NCBI RefSeq assembly: GCF_002258215.1
Contig: NZ_NEFY01000007.1
Coordinates: forward strand, 124,001-188,000
DNA: 64,000 bases
Direction of reading: 5' to 3'
Origin: Marinobacter vinifirmus
GTDB taxonomy: Bacteria > Pseudomonadota > Gammaproteobacteria > Pseudomonadales > Oleiphilaceae
In this document: positions 40,318-48,311 of the stretch, piece by piece
Layout of the letters: every line of letters begins with the position of its first letter
Position numbering within the stretch: the first letter of the stretch is position 1
Notes under the pieces: model-generated
Seen by the model: only the letters and a program-made list of their open reading frames with translations
Database searches by the model: none
Told to the model about the DNA's origin: nothing
Made by a program: the position numbers and the translations under genes

Positions 40318-42459
40318 GTGTCGGTAGAGCCAACGGTTGAACACCTGGCCAGAGAGCTTAGCTCGTATCTGGATACCAATCGCATCAATCAGGTGCGACG
40401 GGCCTATTATTACGCCGAACAGGCCCACGAAGGGCAGATGCGCAAAAGCGGCGACCGTTACATCACCCACCCCCTGGCCGTAGCCGGCATCCTTGCCAAC
40501 CTGAGGCTGGATCATCAGAGCCTGATGGCAGCCATGCTGCACGACGTTATCGAAGACACCGGTATTCCGAAAGACGCCCTGAGCGAACAGTTCGGTGAAG
40601 ACGTGGCCGAACTGGTTGACGGCGTATCGAAACTGACCCAGATTGAATTCCGCTCCCGCGCCGAAGCCCAGGCCGAGAACTTCCAGAAAATGACCCTGGC
40701 CATGGCCAAGGACATCCGGGTGATCCTGGTAAAACTGGCAGACCGCCTGCACAACATGCGCACCCTGGGCCCCATGCCCTACGAAAAACGCCAGCGCATT
40801 GCCACTGAAACCCTCGATATCTACGCTCCCATTGCCAACCGCCTGGGTATGCATTCGATTTCTACCGAGCTGGAAGACCTGGGCTTTTCCTCGCTGTATC
40901 CGATGCGCTCCAAGTACATCTCGAAAGCGGTGGCCAAGCTGCGGGGCAGCCACAAGGAAATTATCGACGATATCCGGGGTAAACTGCAGGAAAAGCTGGA
41001 AGAGCGCGGCCTGCCGGGCCGGATACTGGGCCGGGAAAAACACCTGAACTCCATCTACAACAAGATGAAGTTCAAGCAGAAATCTTTCCATGAAATCATG
41101 GATGTGTATGCCTTCCGCATCATCACCGATACGGAAGACGACTGTTACCGGATCCTGGGCGCCGTACACAGCCTGTACAAGCCCCTGCCGGGCCGTTTCA
41201 AAGACTACATAGCCATGCCCAAGGCGAACGGCTACCAGTCGCTGCACACGACGTTGTTCGGCATGCATGTGAACATTGAAATCCAGATCCGTACCGAGGA
41301 AATGGAGCACATCGCCAACAATGGTATTGCTGCCCACTGGATGTACAAGAACGAGGAATCCGGCGTCACCAACATCAACCAGTCCCGTGTGGACCGCTGG
41401 GTGAAAGGGTTGATGGAAATGCGCGAGCGGGCCGACGACTCCATGGAGTTCATCGAACACGTGAAGGTCGACCTGTTCCCGGACGAAATCTACGTGTTTA
41501 CTCCCAAGGGCCGGATTATGGAGCTGCCCAGCGGGGCAACGCCGGTGGATTTCGCCTACGCCATCCATACCGACATCGGCAACGCCACGGTGGCCTGTCG
41601 TGTTAACCGCAACCTGGCGTCCCTGAGCCAGCCCCTGCAAAGCGGCCAGACGGTAGAAGTCATTACTGCACCGGGCGCCCGGCCGAATCCGGCCTGGCTC
41701 AGCTTTGTGGTAACCGGCAAGGCTCGCAGCAGCATCCGCCACGTATTGAAAACCCGCAAGCGGGCAGAATCCCTGGAGCTGGGCCGTACCCTGCTCAAGC
41801 GTTCCCTGAAAGGCTTTGGCGCCAAGCTTTCGGACATTACCGAAGTCCAGCGCCAGGCCGTGGTCAGCCATAACCAGGTGAACAGTTTTGATGACCTGGT
41901 CAGTGACATCGGCCTGGGTAATCGCATGGCTTACCTGGTGGCGCGGCAGCTGGTCAGTGGCGGTGAAGGGCTGGAAACCACCGCCAACCTGGAAAACGCC
42001 CCGGCCGAAAAGCAGGGCGCGGTGACCATTCGCGGAACCGAAGGCATGCTGGTGCGCTTTGCCAGCTGCTGCAAACCCATTCCGGGTGATCCGGTCGTGG
42101 GTATTATGGATTCCGGCAACGGGATGGTAATCCACTCCGACACCTGCTCCAGCCTGCCGGAAGACGACGAAGGGCGCGCCCGTCTGACCCACCTGAAGTG
42201 GGCCAAGGACATCACCGATGAATTCTCGGTAGAGCTGCGGGTAGAACTGGAGCGCCAGCGCGGTGTGATTGCCGAAGTGGCCAACGCCGTAGCCATGGCC
42301 GACGGCAATATCGAACGCATCAATGTGGAAGACCAGAATGCCAGGTTCGGCATTGTCAGCCTGGTGGTGCACGTGAATGGTCGCCGGCACCTGGCCCGGG
42401 TGATGCGCCGGGTGCGCAATATCCGTGCGGTTACTCACATCAGCCGGGTTCGCCACTGA
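40318..42459 (+). CDS. spoT: Bifunctional (p)ppGpp synthetase/hydrolase
   Basis: A 713-residue SpoT that makes and degrades the alarmone (p)ppGpp. Domains in order: HD hydrolase (THPLAVAGILANL, MLHDVIEDTGI, about 45-150), synthetase (MKFKQKSFHEIMDVYAFRII, YQSLHTTLFG, about 235-350), TGS (DEIYVFTPKGRIMELPSGAT, about 390-450), helical and zinc-finger region (VRFASCCKPIPGDPVVG), and ACT (about 635-713). The hydrolase HD residues are intact, unlike RelA. I chose GTG at 40318 with GGAGG just before it because the upstream ATG lies in the rpoZ terminator. Confidence 0.95.
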   Translation: MSVEPTVEHLARELSSYLDTNRINQVRRAYYYAEQAHEGQMRKSGDRYITHPLAVAGILANLRLDHQSLMAAMLHDVIEDTGIPKDALSEQFGEDVAELVDGVSKLTQIEFRSRAEAQAENFQKMTLAMAKDIRVILVKLADRLHNMRTLGPMPYEKRQRIATETLDIYAPIANRLGMHSISTELEDLGFSSLYPMRSKYISKAVAKLRGSHKEIIDDIRGKLQEKLEERGLPGRILGREKHLNSIYNKMKFKQKSFHEIMDVYAFRIITDTEDDCYRILGAVHSLYKPLPGRFKDYIAMPKANGYQSLHTTLFGMHVNIEIQIRTEEMEHIANNGIAAHWMYKNEESGVTNINQSRVDRWVKGLMEMRERADDSMEFIEHVKVDLFPDEIYVFTPKGRIMELPSGATPVDFAYAIHTDIGNATVACRVNRNLASLSQPLQSGQTVEVITAPGARPNPAWLSFVVTGKARSSIRHVLKTRKRAESLELGRTLLKRSLKGFGAKLSDITEVQRQAVVSHNQVNSFDDLVSDIGLGNRMAYLVARQLVSGGEGLETTANLENAPAEKQGAVTIRGTEGMLVRFASCCKPIPGDPVVGIMDSGNGMVIHSDTCSSLPEDDEGRARLTHLKWAKDITDEFSVELRVELERQRGVIAEVANAVAMADGNIERINVEDQNARFGIVSLVVHVNGRRHLARVMRRVRNIRAVTHISRVRH

Positions 42460-42537
42460 GTGCGACTTTAGCGTGGTTGACAGTCGCCACGCTGAAGGGA
42501 GAGGATTGGCGTTTTGAACGAGAGGAAAACGCAGGTC

Positions 42538-42924
42538 ATGACCAATAAATCTGTTATCCAGACCGAAAACGCCCCGCAGGCGATTGGTACCTACTCCCAG
42601 GCAGTCAAAGCCGGAGATACCGTGTATCTGTCTGGCCAGATTCCCCTGGACCCTGAAACCATGGAAGTGGTGCCCGGTGACTTTGCCGCCAAGACCCGTC
42701 AGGTCTTAGAAAACCTGAAGGCTGTGTGCGAAGCCTCTGGTGGTGAACTGAAAGACATCGTAAAACTGAACATCTACATGACCGACCTGGCCAACTTCGC
42801 CACGGTGAACGAGATCATGGCCACCTACTTCCAGGAGCCGTACCCGGCCCGCGCCGCCGTAGGCGTGGCAGCGCTGCCGAAAGGCGTGCCGGTGGAAATG
42901 GAAGCGGTAATGGTGCTCAGCTGA
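42538..42924 (+). CDS. ridA: RidA family enamine/imine deaminase
   Basis: A 128-residue RidA/YjgF protein that hydrolyses reactive enamines such as 2-aminoacrylate. It carries the family's [27 protein letters not shown] start (in two overlapping blocks) and the catalytic arginine in [15 protein letters not shown]. The ATG at 42538 gives the usual length. It follows spoT by 78 bases, including a small hairpin AGCGTGG/CCACGCT (42470-42493) with no T run. spoT-ridA is the usual order. Its last 8 bases overlap the convergent SDR gene. Confidence 0.95.
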   Translation: MTNKSVIQTENAPQAIGTYSQAVKAGDTVYLSGQIPLDPETMEVVPGDFAAKTRQVLENLKAVCEASGGELKDIVKLNIYMTDLANFATVNEIMATYFQEPYPARAAVGVAALPKGVPVEMEAVMVLS

Positions 42925-43798
42925 GGTTGTTGATCATCTCCCGGTATCCCGCCTTGTAGTCGGGGTACCGGAACTCGAAACCGCTGGCCAGCAACCGCTG
43001 GTTGTTACACCGCTTACTCCCCGCACGTCCGCCCTTACGGGCACCCTCTACCGGATCCTTGCACGGCACCTGCTGCCGAACCCAGTCCACCACCTCATCC
43101 AGCCGCACCGGCTCGCAATCGCTGGCGATATACAGGTTTTCCAGCTCGTGGCCCTGCAATGCCTGCTGGCTCAGGTAGGCGATGGCCCCGGCGGCATCCT
43201 GTTCGTGAATCCGGTTGCTGAACGGTGCCGGTGGTTGCGGGTTCATCCGGCCTTCCAGAACTTCTTCCAGGAACCGCTGGCGGGTAGGGCCGTATATCCC
43301 GCTGAAGCGCACCACGGTAGCCGGGTGAAGACTGTTCAGGGCCGTTTGCTCGCCCTGCAGAATGTGCTGGCCGGTAAACCGGTCCGGTTCGGCGGGGCTG
43401 GTTTCATCCACCCAGCTGTCATCGTCCTGGGCGTACACGCTGGTGCTGCTGATGAAGAACAGGCGGGTCAGCGGGTTGTTGCCGATGGCGTCCAGCAGGT
43501 TCTGCAGGCCAGCGACATAGGCGTTGTGGTAGCCCTCGTCGTCATAGCTTGAAGGTGTCAGGCAGTAGATCACAATGTCCAGGTTGTCCGGCAGCTTGCC
43601 TTGCAGGGTTTCCGGTCGGGTGAGGTCTGCGCCGATCCCGGTAATTCCCGCCGGCACCTTGTCCGGATTGCGGCGTAAACCGTACACCTGGCCGGCTCCG
43701 GTCAGGGCTAGGGCAATGTCGCCACCAAGCTTGCCGCAGCCGGCCACCAGAATTCGTGCAGATGGGTTGCGATCTGTCATTGCCATAGACAATTTCAA
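42917..43798 (-). CDS. YeeZ-like NAD(P)-dependent SDR protein
   Basis: A 293-residue extended short-chain dehydrogenase/epimerase-like protein. The Rossmann motif is [15 protein letters not shown] (17-31) and there is a central [14 protein letters not shown] with the Ser/Tyr pair region. The SDR Tyr-x3-Lys is not evident, so catalytic activity is uncertain. Similar proteins (YeeZ) are annotated only as NAD-binding. It converges with ridA and is divergent from oxyR with a 64-base gap. Confidence 0.8.
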   Translation of the reverse strand: MKLSMAMTDRNPSARILVAGCGKLGGDIALALTGAGQVYGLRRNPDKVPAGITGIGADLTRPETLQGKLPDNLDIVIYCLTPSSYDDEGYHNAYVAGLQNLLDAIGNNPLTRLFFISSTSVYAQDDDSWVDETSPAEPDRFTGQHILQGEQTALNSLHPATVVRFSGIYGPTRQRFLEEVLEGRMNPQPPAPFSNRIHEQDAAGAIAYLSQQALQGHELENLYIASDCEPVRLDEVVDWVRQQVPCKDPVEGARKGGRAGSKRCNNQRLLASGFEFRYPDYKAGYREMINNLS

Positions 43799-43862
43799 TC
43801 CTTATGCTTTGGCTGATAAAGTATGTGAAACTTCGACCTGATCGATCCGACCGGAGCTCACC

Positions 43863-44822
43863 ATGACACTCACCGAGTTACGATACGTTGTTACGCTTGC
43901 CCGGGAAAGGCATTTTGGCCGCGCGGCCGAGCGTTGTCACGTCAGCCAGCCCACCCTCAGTGTGGCGGTTAAGAAGCTGGAAGACGAACTCGGTATTCCC
44001 CTGTTCGAACGCAGCAAAAGCAGCATCCGGGTAACCGAAACCGGGCAGCGCATTATCGAGCAGGCCCAGCGGGTGCTGGACCAGGTGGGCGTGATCAAAG
44101 ACATGGCCCAGGACGGCAAAAACCAGCTGAACTCACCGCTGAAAGTGGGTGCCATCTACACCATCGGCCCCTACCTGTTCCCGCACCTGCTGCCGGAACT
44201 GCGCCGGGCGGCGCCGGAAATGCCGCTGTATATCGAAGAGAACTACACCGCCAACCTGCGCCAGAAGCTTCGCCATTCAGACCTGGACGCCATCATCATC
44301 GCCTTGCCGTTCGAAGAGCCGGAAGTGGTCACCATGCCGCTGTACGACGAACCCTTCGTGGTATTGCTGCCGGCGGATCATCCGCTCACCGCAAAAGATG
44401 AGATAACCGCAGACGAACTGTCCCGGGAGCAATTGCTTCTTCTGGGCCCGGGCCACTGCTTCCGGGACCAGGTACTGGAATCCTGCCCGCCGCTGGTGGA
44501 TGCCATTACCAAGCGGGCAGATGGTGACAAACCGGACCTGGTGACCGAAGGTAGCTCCCTGGAGACCATCCGCCACATGGTGGCATCCGGCCTTGGTATT
44601 ACCGTGTTGCCACTGTCTGCGGCCACCGGAATGAAATACCACGAAGATATCCTGGCGGTTCGCCCGTTTGCCGCGCCGGTGCCTTTCCGGACCGTGGCGT
44701 TGGCCTGGCGGGTAACCTTCCCGCGGCCCAAGGCCATTGATGTGCTGTCGCTGGCGGCCAGCCAGTGCCGGGTGATCGAAAAAGCCAAAACCGAAACGCC
44801 GGCGGTTGCCAAAGGCGCCTGA
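43863..44822 (+). CDS. oxyR: Hydrogen-peroxide-sensing LysR regulator OxyR
   Basis: A 319-residue LysR regulator. The winged helix is at 1-60 (LRYVVTLARERHFGRAAERC, then SQPTLSVAVKKLEDELG). The redox pair is present with exact OxyR spacing: GHCFRDQVLESC has two cysteines nine positions apart, like Cys199 and Cys208 of E. coli. It should sense H2O2 and activate catalase and peroxidase genes. recG follows after 8 bases; oxyR-recG is the Pseudomonas order and implies cotranscription. Confidence 0.95.
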   Translation: MTLTELRYVVTLARERHFGRAAERCHVSQPTLSVAVKKLEDELGIPLFERSKSSIRVTETGQRIIEQAQRVLDQVGVIKDMAQDGKNQLNSPLKVGAIYTIGPYLFPHLLPELRRAAPEMPLYIEENYTANLRQKLRHSDLDAIIIALPFEEPEVVTMPLYDEPFVVLLPADHPLTAKDEITADELSREQLLLLGPGHCFRDQVLESCPPLVDAITKRADGDKPDLVTEGSSLETIRHMVASGLGITVLPLSAATGMKYHEDILAVRPFAAPVPFRTVALAWRVTFPRPKAIDVLSLAASQCRVIEKAKTETPAVAKGA

Positions 44823-44830
44823 GTGCCACT

Positions 44831-46906
44831 ATGACGTCACTGGAAGACATCTCCGTTACCCAGCTCAAGGGCGTAGGAAACGCCCTGGCCGGAACATTGG
44901 CAAAACTCGGCATCCATTCCGTACAGGACCTGCTGTTCCACCTTCCTCACCGCTATGAAGACCGCACCCGGGTAATCCCCATGGGCAGCCTGCGCATAGG
45001 CGATGTTGCGGTGGTGGAAGGGGAGGTCATGAAAACCGACCTGGTGATGGGGCGGCGCCGTAGCCTGCAGGTCACCCTGAGGGACAACAGCGGTTTTCTG
45101 GTGATGCGGTTTTTCCACTTCAATGCCGCCCAGCGTAACCAGCTGACCGAAGGCACCCGGGTACGTTGTTTTGGTGAAGTCCGCCCGGGCCGCGCCGGTT
45201 ACGAGTTTTACCACCCCGAATACCAGGTGAACCCGCCGCTCATGCCGGCGGGTGACGAAGCCACGCTCACCCCGGTCTATCCGCTCACCGAAGGCATACA
45301 GCAGCCCCGGGTGCGCGGGCTGTGCCAGCAGGCGCTGCAGTATCTGGACCGTTACCCCATCAAAGACTGGTTGCCACCGGAACTGCTGGCGGACTACCAG
45401 CTGCCGGGCATTACCGAAGCCGTAAAACTGGTCCACAAGCCCCCGGCCGGTGCCCCGGTACCCCAGTTGGTGGAAGGCCGGCACCCGGCACAGCAGCGGC
45501 TGGTGATGGAAGAGTTGCTGGCACACCAGCTCAGCCTGCTGCAGGTGCGGGAACAGATACAGGCGCGGCAGGCCTTACCCCTGCTGCCCACCGGTGATCT
45601 GACCGAGCGTTTTCTGGAAGAATTACCCTTCAGCCTGACCGGCGCCCAGCGCGAGGTGATGAAGGAAATCCGGCAGGACCTGAGCCAGCCATTGCCGATG
45701 TTGCGGCTGGTGCAGGGGGATGTCGGTTCCGGTAAAACCGTGGTAGCGGCACTGGCTGCACTGCAGGCCATCGGAGCCGGTGCCCAGGTGGCCCTGATGG
45801 CGCCCACGGAAATCCTTGCCGAACAGCACTACAATAATTTCCGGGGCTGGCTGGAGCCCCTGGGCATCCGGTTGGCGTGGTTGTCTGGCAAGGTCAAAGG
45901 CAAGGCCCGGCAGGAGGCCCTGGATGCCGTTGCCAGCGGCGAAGCCCGGGTAGCCATCGGCACCCACGCCCTGTTTCAGGATGAAGTAAAGTTCAACCGG
46001 CTGGCCCTGGTGATTGTGGATGAGCAGCATCGTTTCGGGGTTCACCAGCGACTGGCCCTGCGGGAAAAAGGTGTAGGCGGCTCGCTGGCCCCGCACCAGC
46101 TGATCATGACCGCCACACCCATTCCGCGCACCCTGGCCATGAGCGCCTATGCTGACCTGGATACGTCGGTGATCGACGAGCTGCCCCCCGGTCGTAAACC
46201 CATAGAGACCATCGTAGTGCCCGACAGCCGGCGTGACGATATTATTGAACGGGTACGGAGCGCCTGCCGGGAGGGGCGCCAGGCCTACTGGGTGTGTACA
46301 CTGATTGAAGAATCCGAAGCCCTGCAATGCCAGGCAGCTGAAGTGACGGCCCAGGAACTTTCCGAGCGTTTGTCGGATCTTAAAGTGGGTCTGGTGCATG
46401 GTCGCCTGAAAGCCCAGGAAAAAGCCGAAGTGATGGAACGCTTCAAGAACGGCGAGCTGGACTTGCTGGTGGCCACAACCGTAATCGAGGTGGGGGTGGA
46501 TGTGCCCAACGCATCGCTGATTATCATCGAGAACCCCGAACGGCTGGGCCTGGCCCAGCTCCACCAGTTGCGTGGCCGGGTCGGCCGGGGCCACCAGGCC
46601 AGCTTTTGCGTACTTATGTACCACCCGCCGCTGTCGAATAATGGTAAAGCCCGCCTGCAGGCCCTGCGGGACAGCCAGGACGGCTTCTTTATCGCCGAGA
46701 AAGACCTGGAAATCCGTGGCCCCGGCGAAGTGCTGGGCACCCGCCAGACCGGGCTGATGCAGTTCCGCCTGGCTGATTTCGAGCGGGACAAGGGCTGGAT
46801 AGAGCCGGTCAAGGAAATGGCGCCGGCGCTGGTGAAACAGCCCGGCGTGGCCGAAGCCCTGGTGCGCCGCTGGCTCGGCGAAAACACCCGGTACGGAGAG
46901 GTCTGA
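44831..46906 (+). CDS. recG: ATP-dependent DNA helicase RecG
   Basis: RecG (691 residues) regresses stalled forks and migrates Holliday junctions. The N-terminal wedge/OB domain covers about 1-200 (TQLKGVGNALAGTLAKLGI, LLFHLPHRYEDRT). The helicase core has Walker A GDVGSGKT, the DEQH box (IVDEQHRFG), TATPIPRTLAM, and in the second lobe LVATTVIEVGVDVPNA and QLRGRVGRG. The ATG at 44831 gives the standard N-terminus MTSLEDISVTQLKGVG. HDOD gene begins 3 bases after the stop. Confidence 0.97.
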   Translation: MTSLEDISVTQLKGVGNALAGTLAKLGIHSVQDLLFHLPHRYEDRTRVIPMGSLRIGDVAVVEGEVMKTDLVMGRRRSLQVTLRDNSGFLVMRFFHFNAAQRNQLTEGTRVRCFGEVRPGRAGYEFYHPEYQVNPPLMPAGDEATLTPVYPLTEGIQQPRVRGLCQQALQYLDRYPIKDWLPPELLADYQLPGITEAVKLVHKPPAGAPVPQLVEGRHPAQQRLVMEELLAHQLSLLQVREQIQARQALPLLPTGDLTERFLEELPFSLTGAQREVMKEIRQDLSQPLPMLRLVQGDVGSGKTVVAALAALQAIGAGAQVALMAPTEILAEQHYNNFRGWLEPLGIRLAWLSGKVKGKARQEALDAVASGEARVAIGTHALFQDEVKFNRLALVIVDEQHRFGVHQRLALREKGVGGSLAPHQLIMTATPIPRTLAMSAYADLDTSVIDELPPGRKPIETIVVPDSRRDDIIERVRSACREGRQAYWVCTLIEESEALQCQAAEVTAQELSERLSDLKVGLVHGRLKAQEKAEVMERFKNGELDLLVATTVIEVGVDVPNASLIIIENPERLGLAQLHQLRGRVGRGHQASFCVLMYHPPLSNNGKARLQALRDSQDGFFIAEKDLEIRGPGEVLGTRQTGLMQFRLADFERDKGWIEPVKEMAPALVKQPGVAEALVRRWLGENTRYGEV

Positions 46907-46908
46907 CC

Positions 46909-47802
46909 ATGCAGTTCCCGGCCTCCAGCAAATTCACCAGTCTGCGCATTCTGCAGCGCCTTGAAGACACCCTGGAGCTGCCGCCCTTGCCGGAAACCAC
47001 CCAGCGCATCATGCGCCTTCGGTCAGACCCGAAAGCCGTCATGGGAGACCTGGTCGACATCGTGGAGAGCGACCCGGGCCTGGCCGCCCAGGTGGTGAGT
47101 TGGGCATCGTCTTCGTTTTACGCCTCCGCCGGGCAGGTGCGCTCGGTGCACGATGCCATCTCCCGGGTACTGGGCTTCGATACCGTGATGAACCTGGCCA
47201 TGGGCCTTGCCCTTGGCCGTACCCTCAAAGCGCCGCTGGATCAGCCCGAAGGCTACCGGGACTACTGGCAGCAAGCCACCTGGCAGGCCCAGTCTGCCGG
47301 AATCCTCGCGGGGATGATGCCCAGAACAAAGCGGCCCCTGTTCGGGCTGGCCTACCTGGCCGGTTTGCTGCACAACTTTGGCGACCTGGTGTTGGTGCAG
47401 GTGTTCCCGCCCTACCACGAGCAACTGATGCGCTGGCAGGGGGATAACCCGGCCGGTGACAGCGCCGCCCAGGAACAGAAATTGATGGGGTTCAGCCGGG
47501 AACAGATCGCCGCCCGCCTGTTGGAGAACTGGGGCATGCCCGATGAAGTGACACTGGCGGTAAGGCACCAGGCGGATGCCGACTACAGCGGCCCGCATCA
47601 TTACCTGGCCAGAATTGTCTGGCTGAGCCGGCAGTTGCTAACCGCCCGGGGCGTGATGCCGGGCCGGGCAGAACCGGTGCCCCAGTCTGTTTTTGAAGAA
47701 CTGGGCCTGAGCCGGCAAAGGGTAGAGCAGCAGTTCGATGCGCTGGTTCGTAACCGGGACGGCATCATGGCCATGGCCGGAATGATGCCGCTGGCCCGGT
47801 AA
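46909..47802 (+). CDS. HDOD domain protein
   Basis: A 297-residue HDOD protein. The domain begins LELPPLPETTQRIMRLRSDP and includes IVESDPGLAAQVVSWASS, SVHDAISRVLGFDTVMNLA and LAYLAGLLHNFGDLVL. HDOD domains lack metal-dependent phosphodiesterase activity in most cases and serve as signalling or scaffold modules; here LLHNFGD replaces the HD pair of true HD-GYPs. No second domain is attached. It is only 3 bases from recG, so it is the third gene of oxyR-recG-HDOD. Confidence 0.88.
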   Translation: MQFPASSKFTSLRILQRLEDTLELPPLPETTQRIMRLRSDPKAVMGDLVDIVESDPGLAAQVVSWASSSFYASAGQVRSVHDAISRVLGFDTVMNLAMGLALGRTLKAPLDQPEGYRDYWQQATWQAQSAGILAGMMPRTKRPLFGLAYLAGLLHNFGDLVLVQVFPPYHEQLMRWQGDNPAGDSAAQEQKLMGFSREQIAARLLENWGMPDEVTLAVRHQADADYSGPHHYLARIVWLSRQLLTARGVMPGRAEPVPQSVFEELGLSRQRVEQQFDALVRNRDGIMAMAGMMPLAR

Positions 47803-47809
47803 CTGCGGT

Positions 47810-48268
47810 TCAGTCGAACCGGTAATGGCGAATGGCGGTTGCCGCCTTGCGCACATCCTCGGCGTGCTGCCGCTCTACCGCGAAGCGTTCCTTGTCCATC
47901 TTCTGAACCAGCTTGGCATCCGTGGCCTTTCGGGCGCGGTGGGTGGGCATGTGCTGGATCTTGTCGTGCACTTCCTGAAACACCCGGTAGGGCGCCTGGC
48001 CCAGCAGTTCCGGGGCCACGTAATCCAGCAGGCCCTTCAGGCGCAGGCAGGCTTCAGAATGTTCCACCTGTCCCTCTTCCACCGCCAGGGCAATAATGCG
48101 GATGCTTTCGATCATCTCGTCGCGCCGCTTGGCCTGGAACTCTTCCGCCTTCTTCTGGCGCATCCGGTTTTCGTTCAGCACCCGGGATTGCCGCCAGATG
48201 TAGAACAACAGAATCCCGATCACCACCAGCCCGACAACAATAAACGACAGTTGCAGTCCTCTGGGCAT
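47810..48268 (-). CDS. DUF2489 membrane-anchored protein
   Basis: A 152-residue protein with one N-terminal membrane helix (LSFIVVGLVVIGILLFYIW, residues 6-24). A cytoplasmic helical domain typical of DUF2489 follows (ESIRIIALAVEEGQVEHSEACLRLKGLLD, in two helices, then EVHDKIQHMPTHRARK). The role is unknown. The ATG at 48268 (MPRGLQLSFIV) is preferred over an ATG at 48286. It converges with the HDOD gene with 7 bases between the stops. Confidence 0.82.
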   Translation of the reverse strand: MPRGLQLSFIVVGLVVIGILLFYIWRQSRVLNENRMRQKKAEEFQAKRRDEMIESIRIIALAVEEGQVEHSEACLRLKGLLDYVAPELLGQAPYRVFQEVHDKIQHMPTHRARKATDAKLVQKMDKERFAVERQHAEDVRKAATAIRHYRFD

Positions 48269-48311
48269 TGTTGAACCTCGTATCAATGAATGGCGAGGCC
48301 TGCCCGGTGGG

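Noticed and set aside
40225..42456. 743-codon minus-strand open frame
   Set aside because: Antisense of spoT; caused by high GC third positions.
42470..42493. spoT terminator
   Set aside because: The AGCGTGG/CCACGCT hairpin has no T run and lies inside a probable spoT-ridA transcript.
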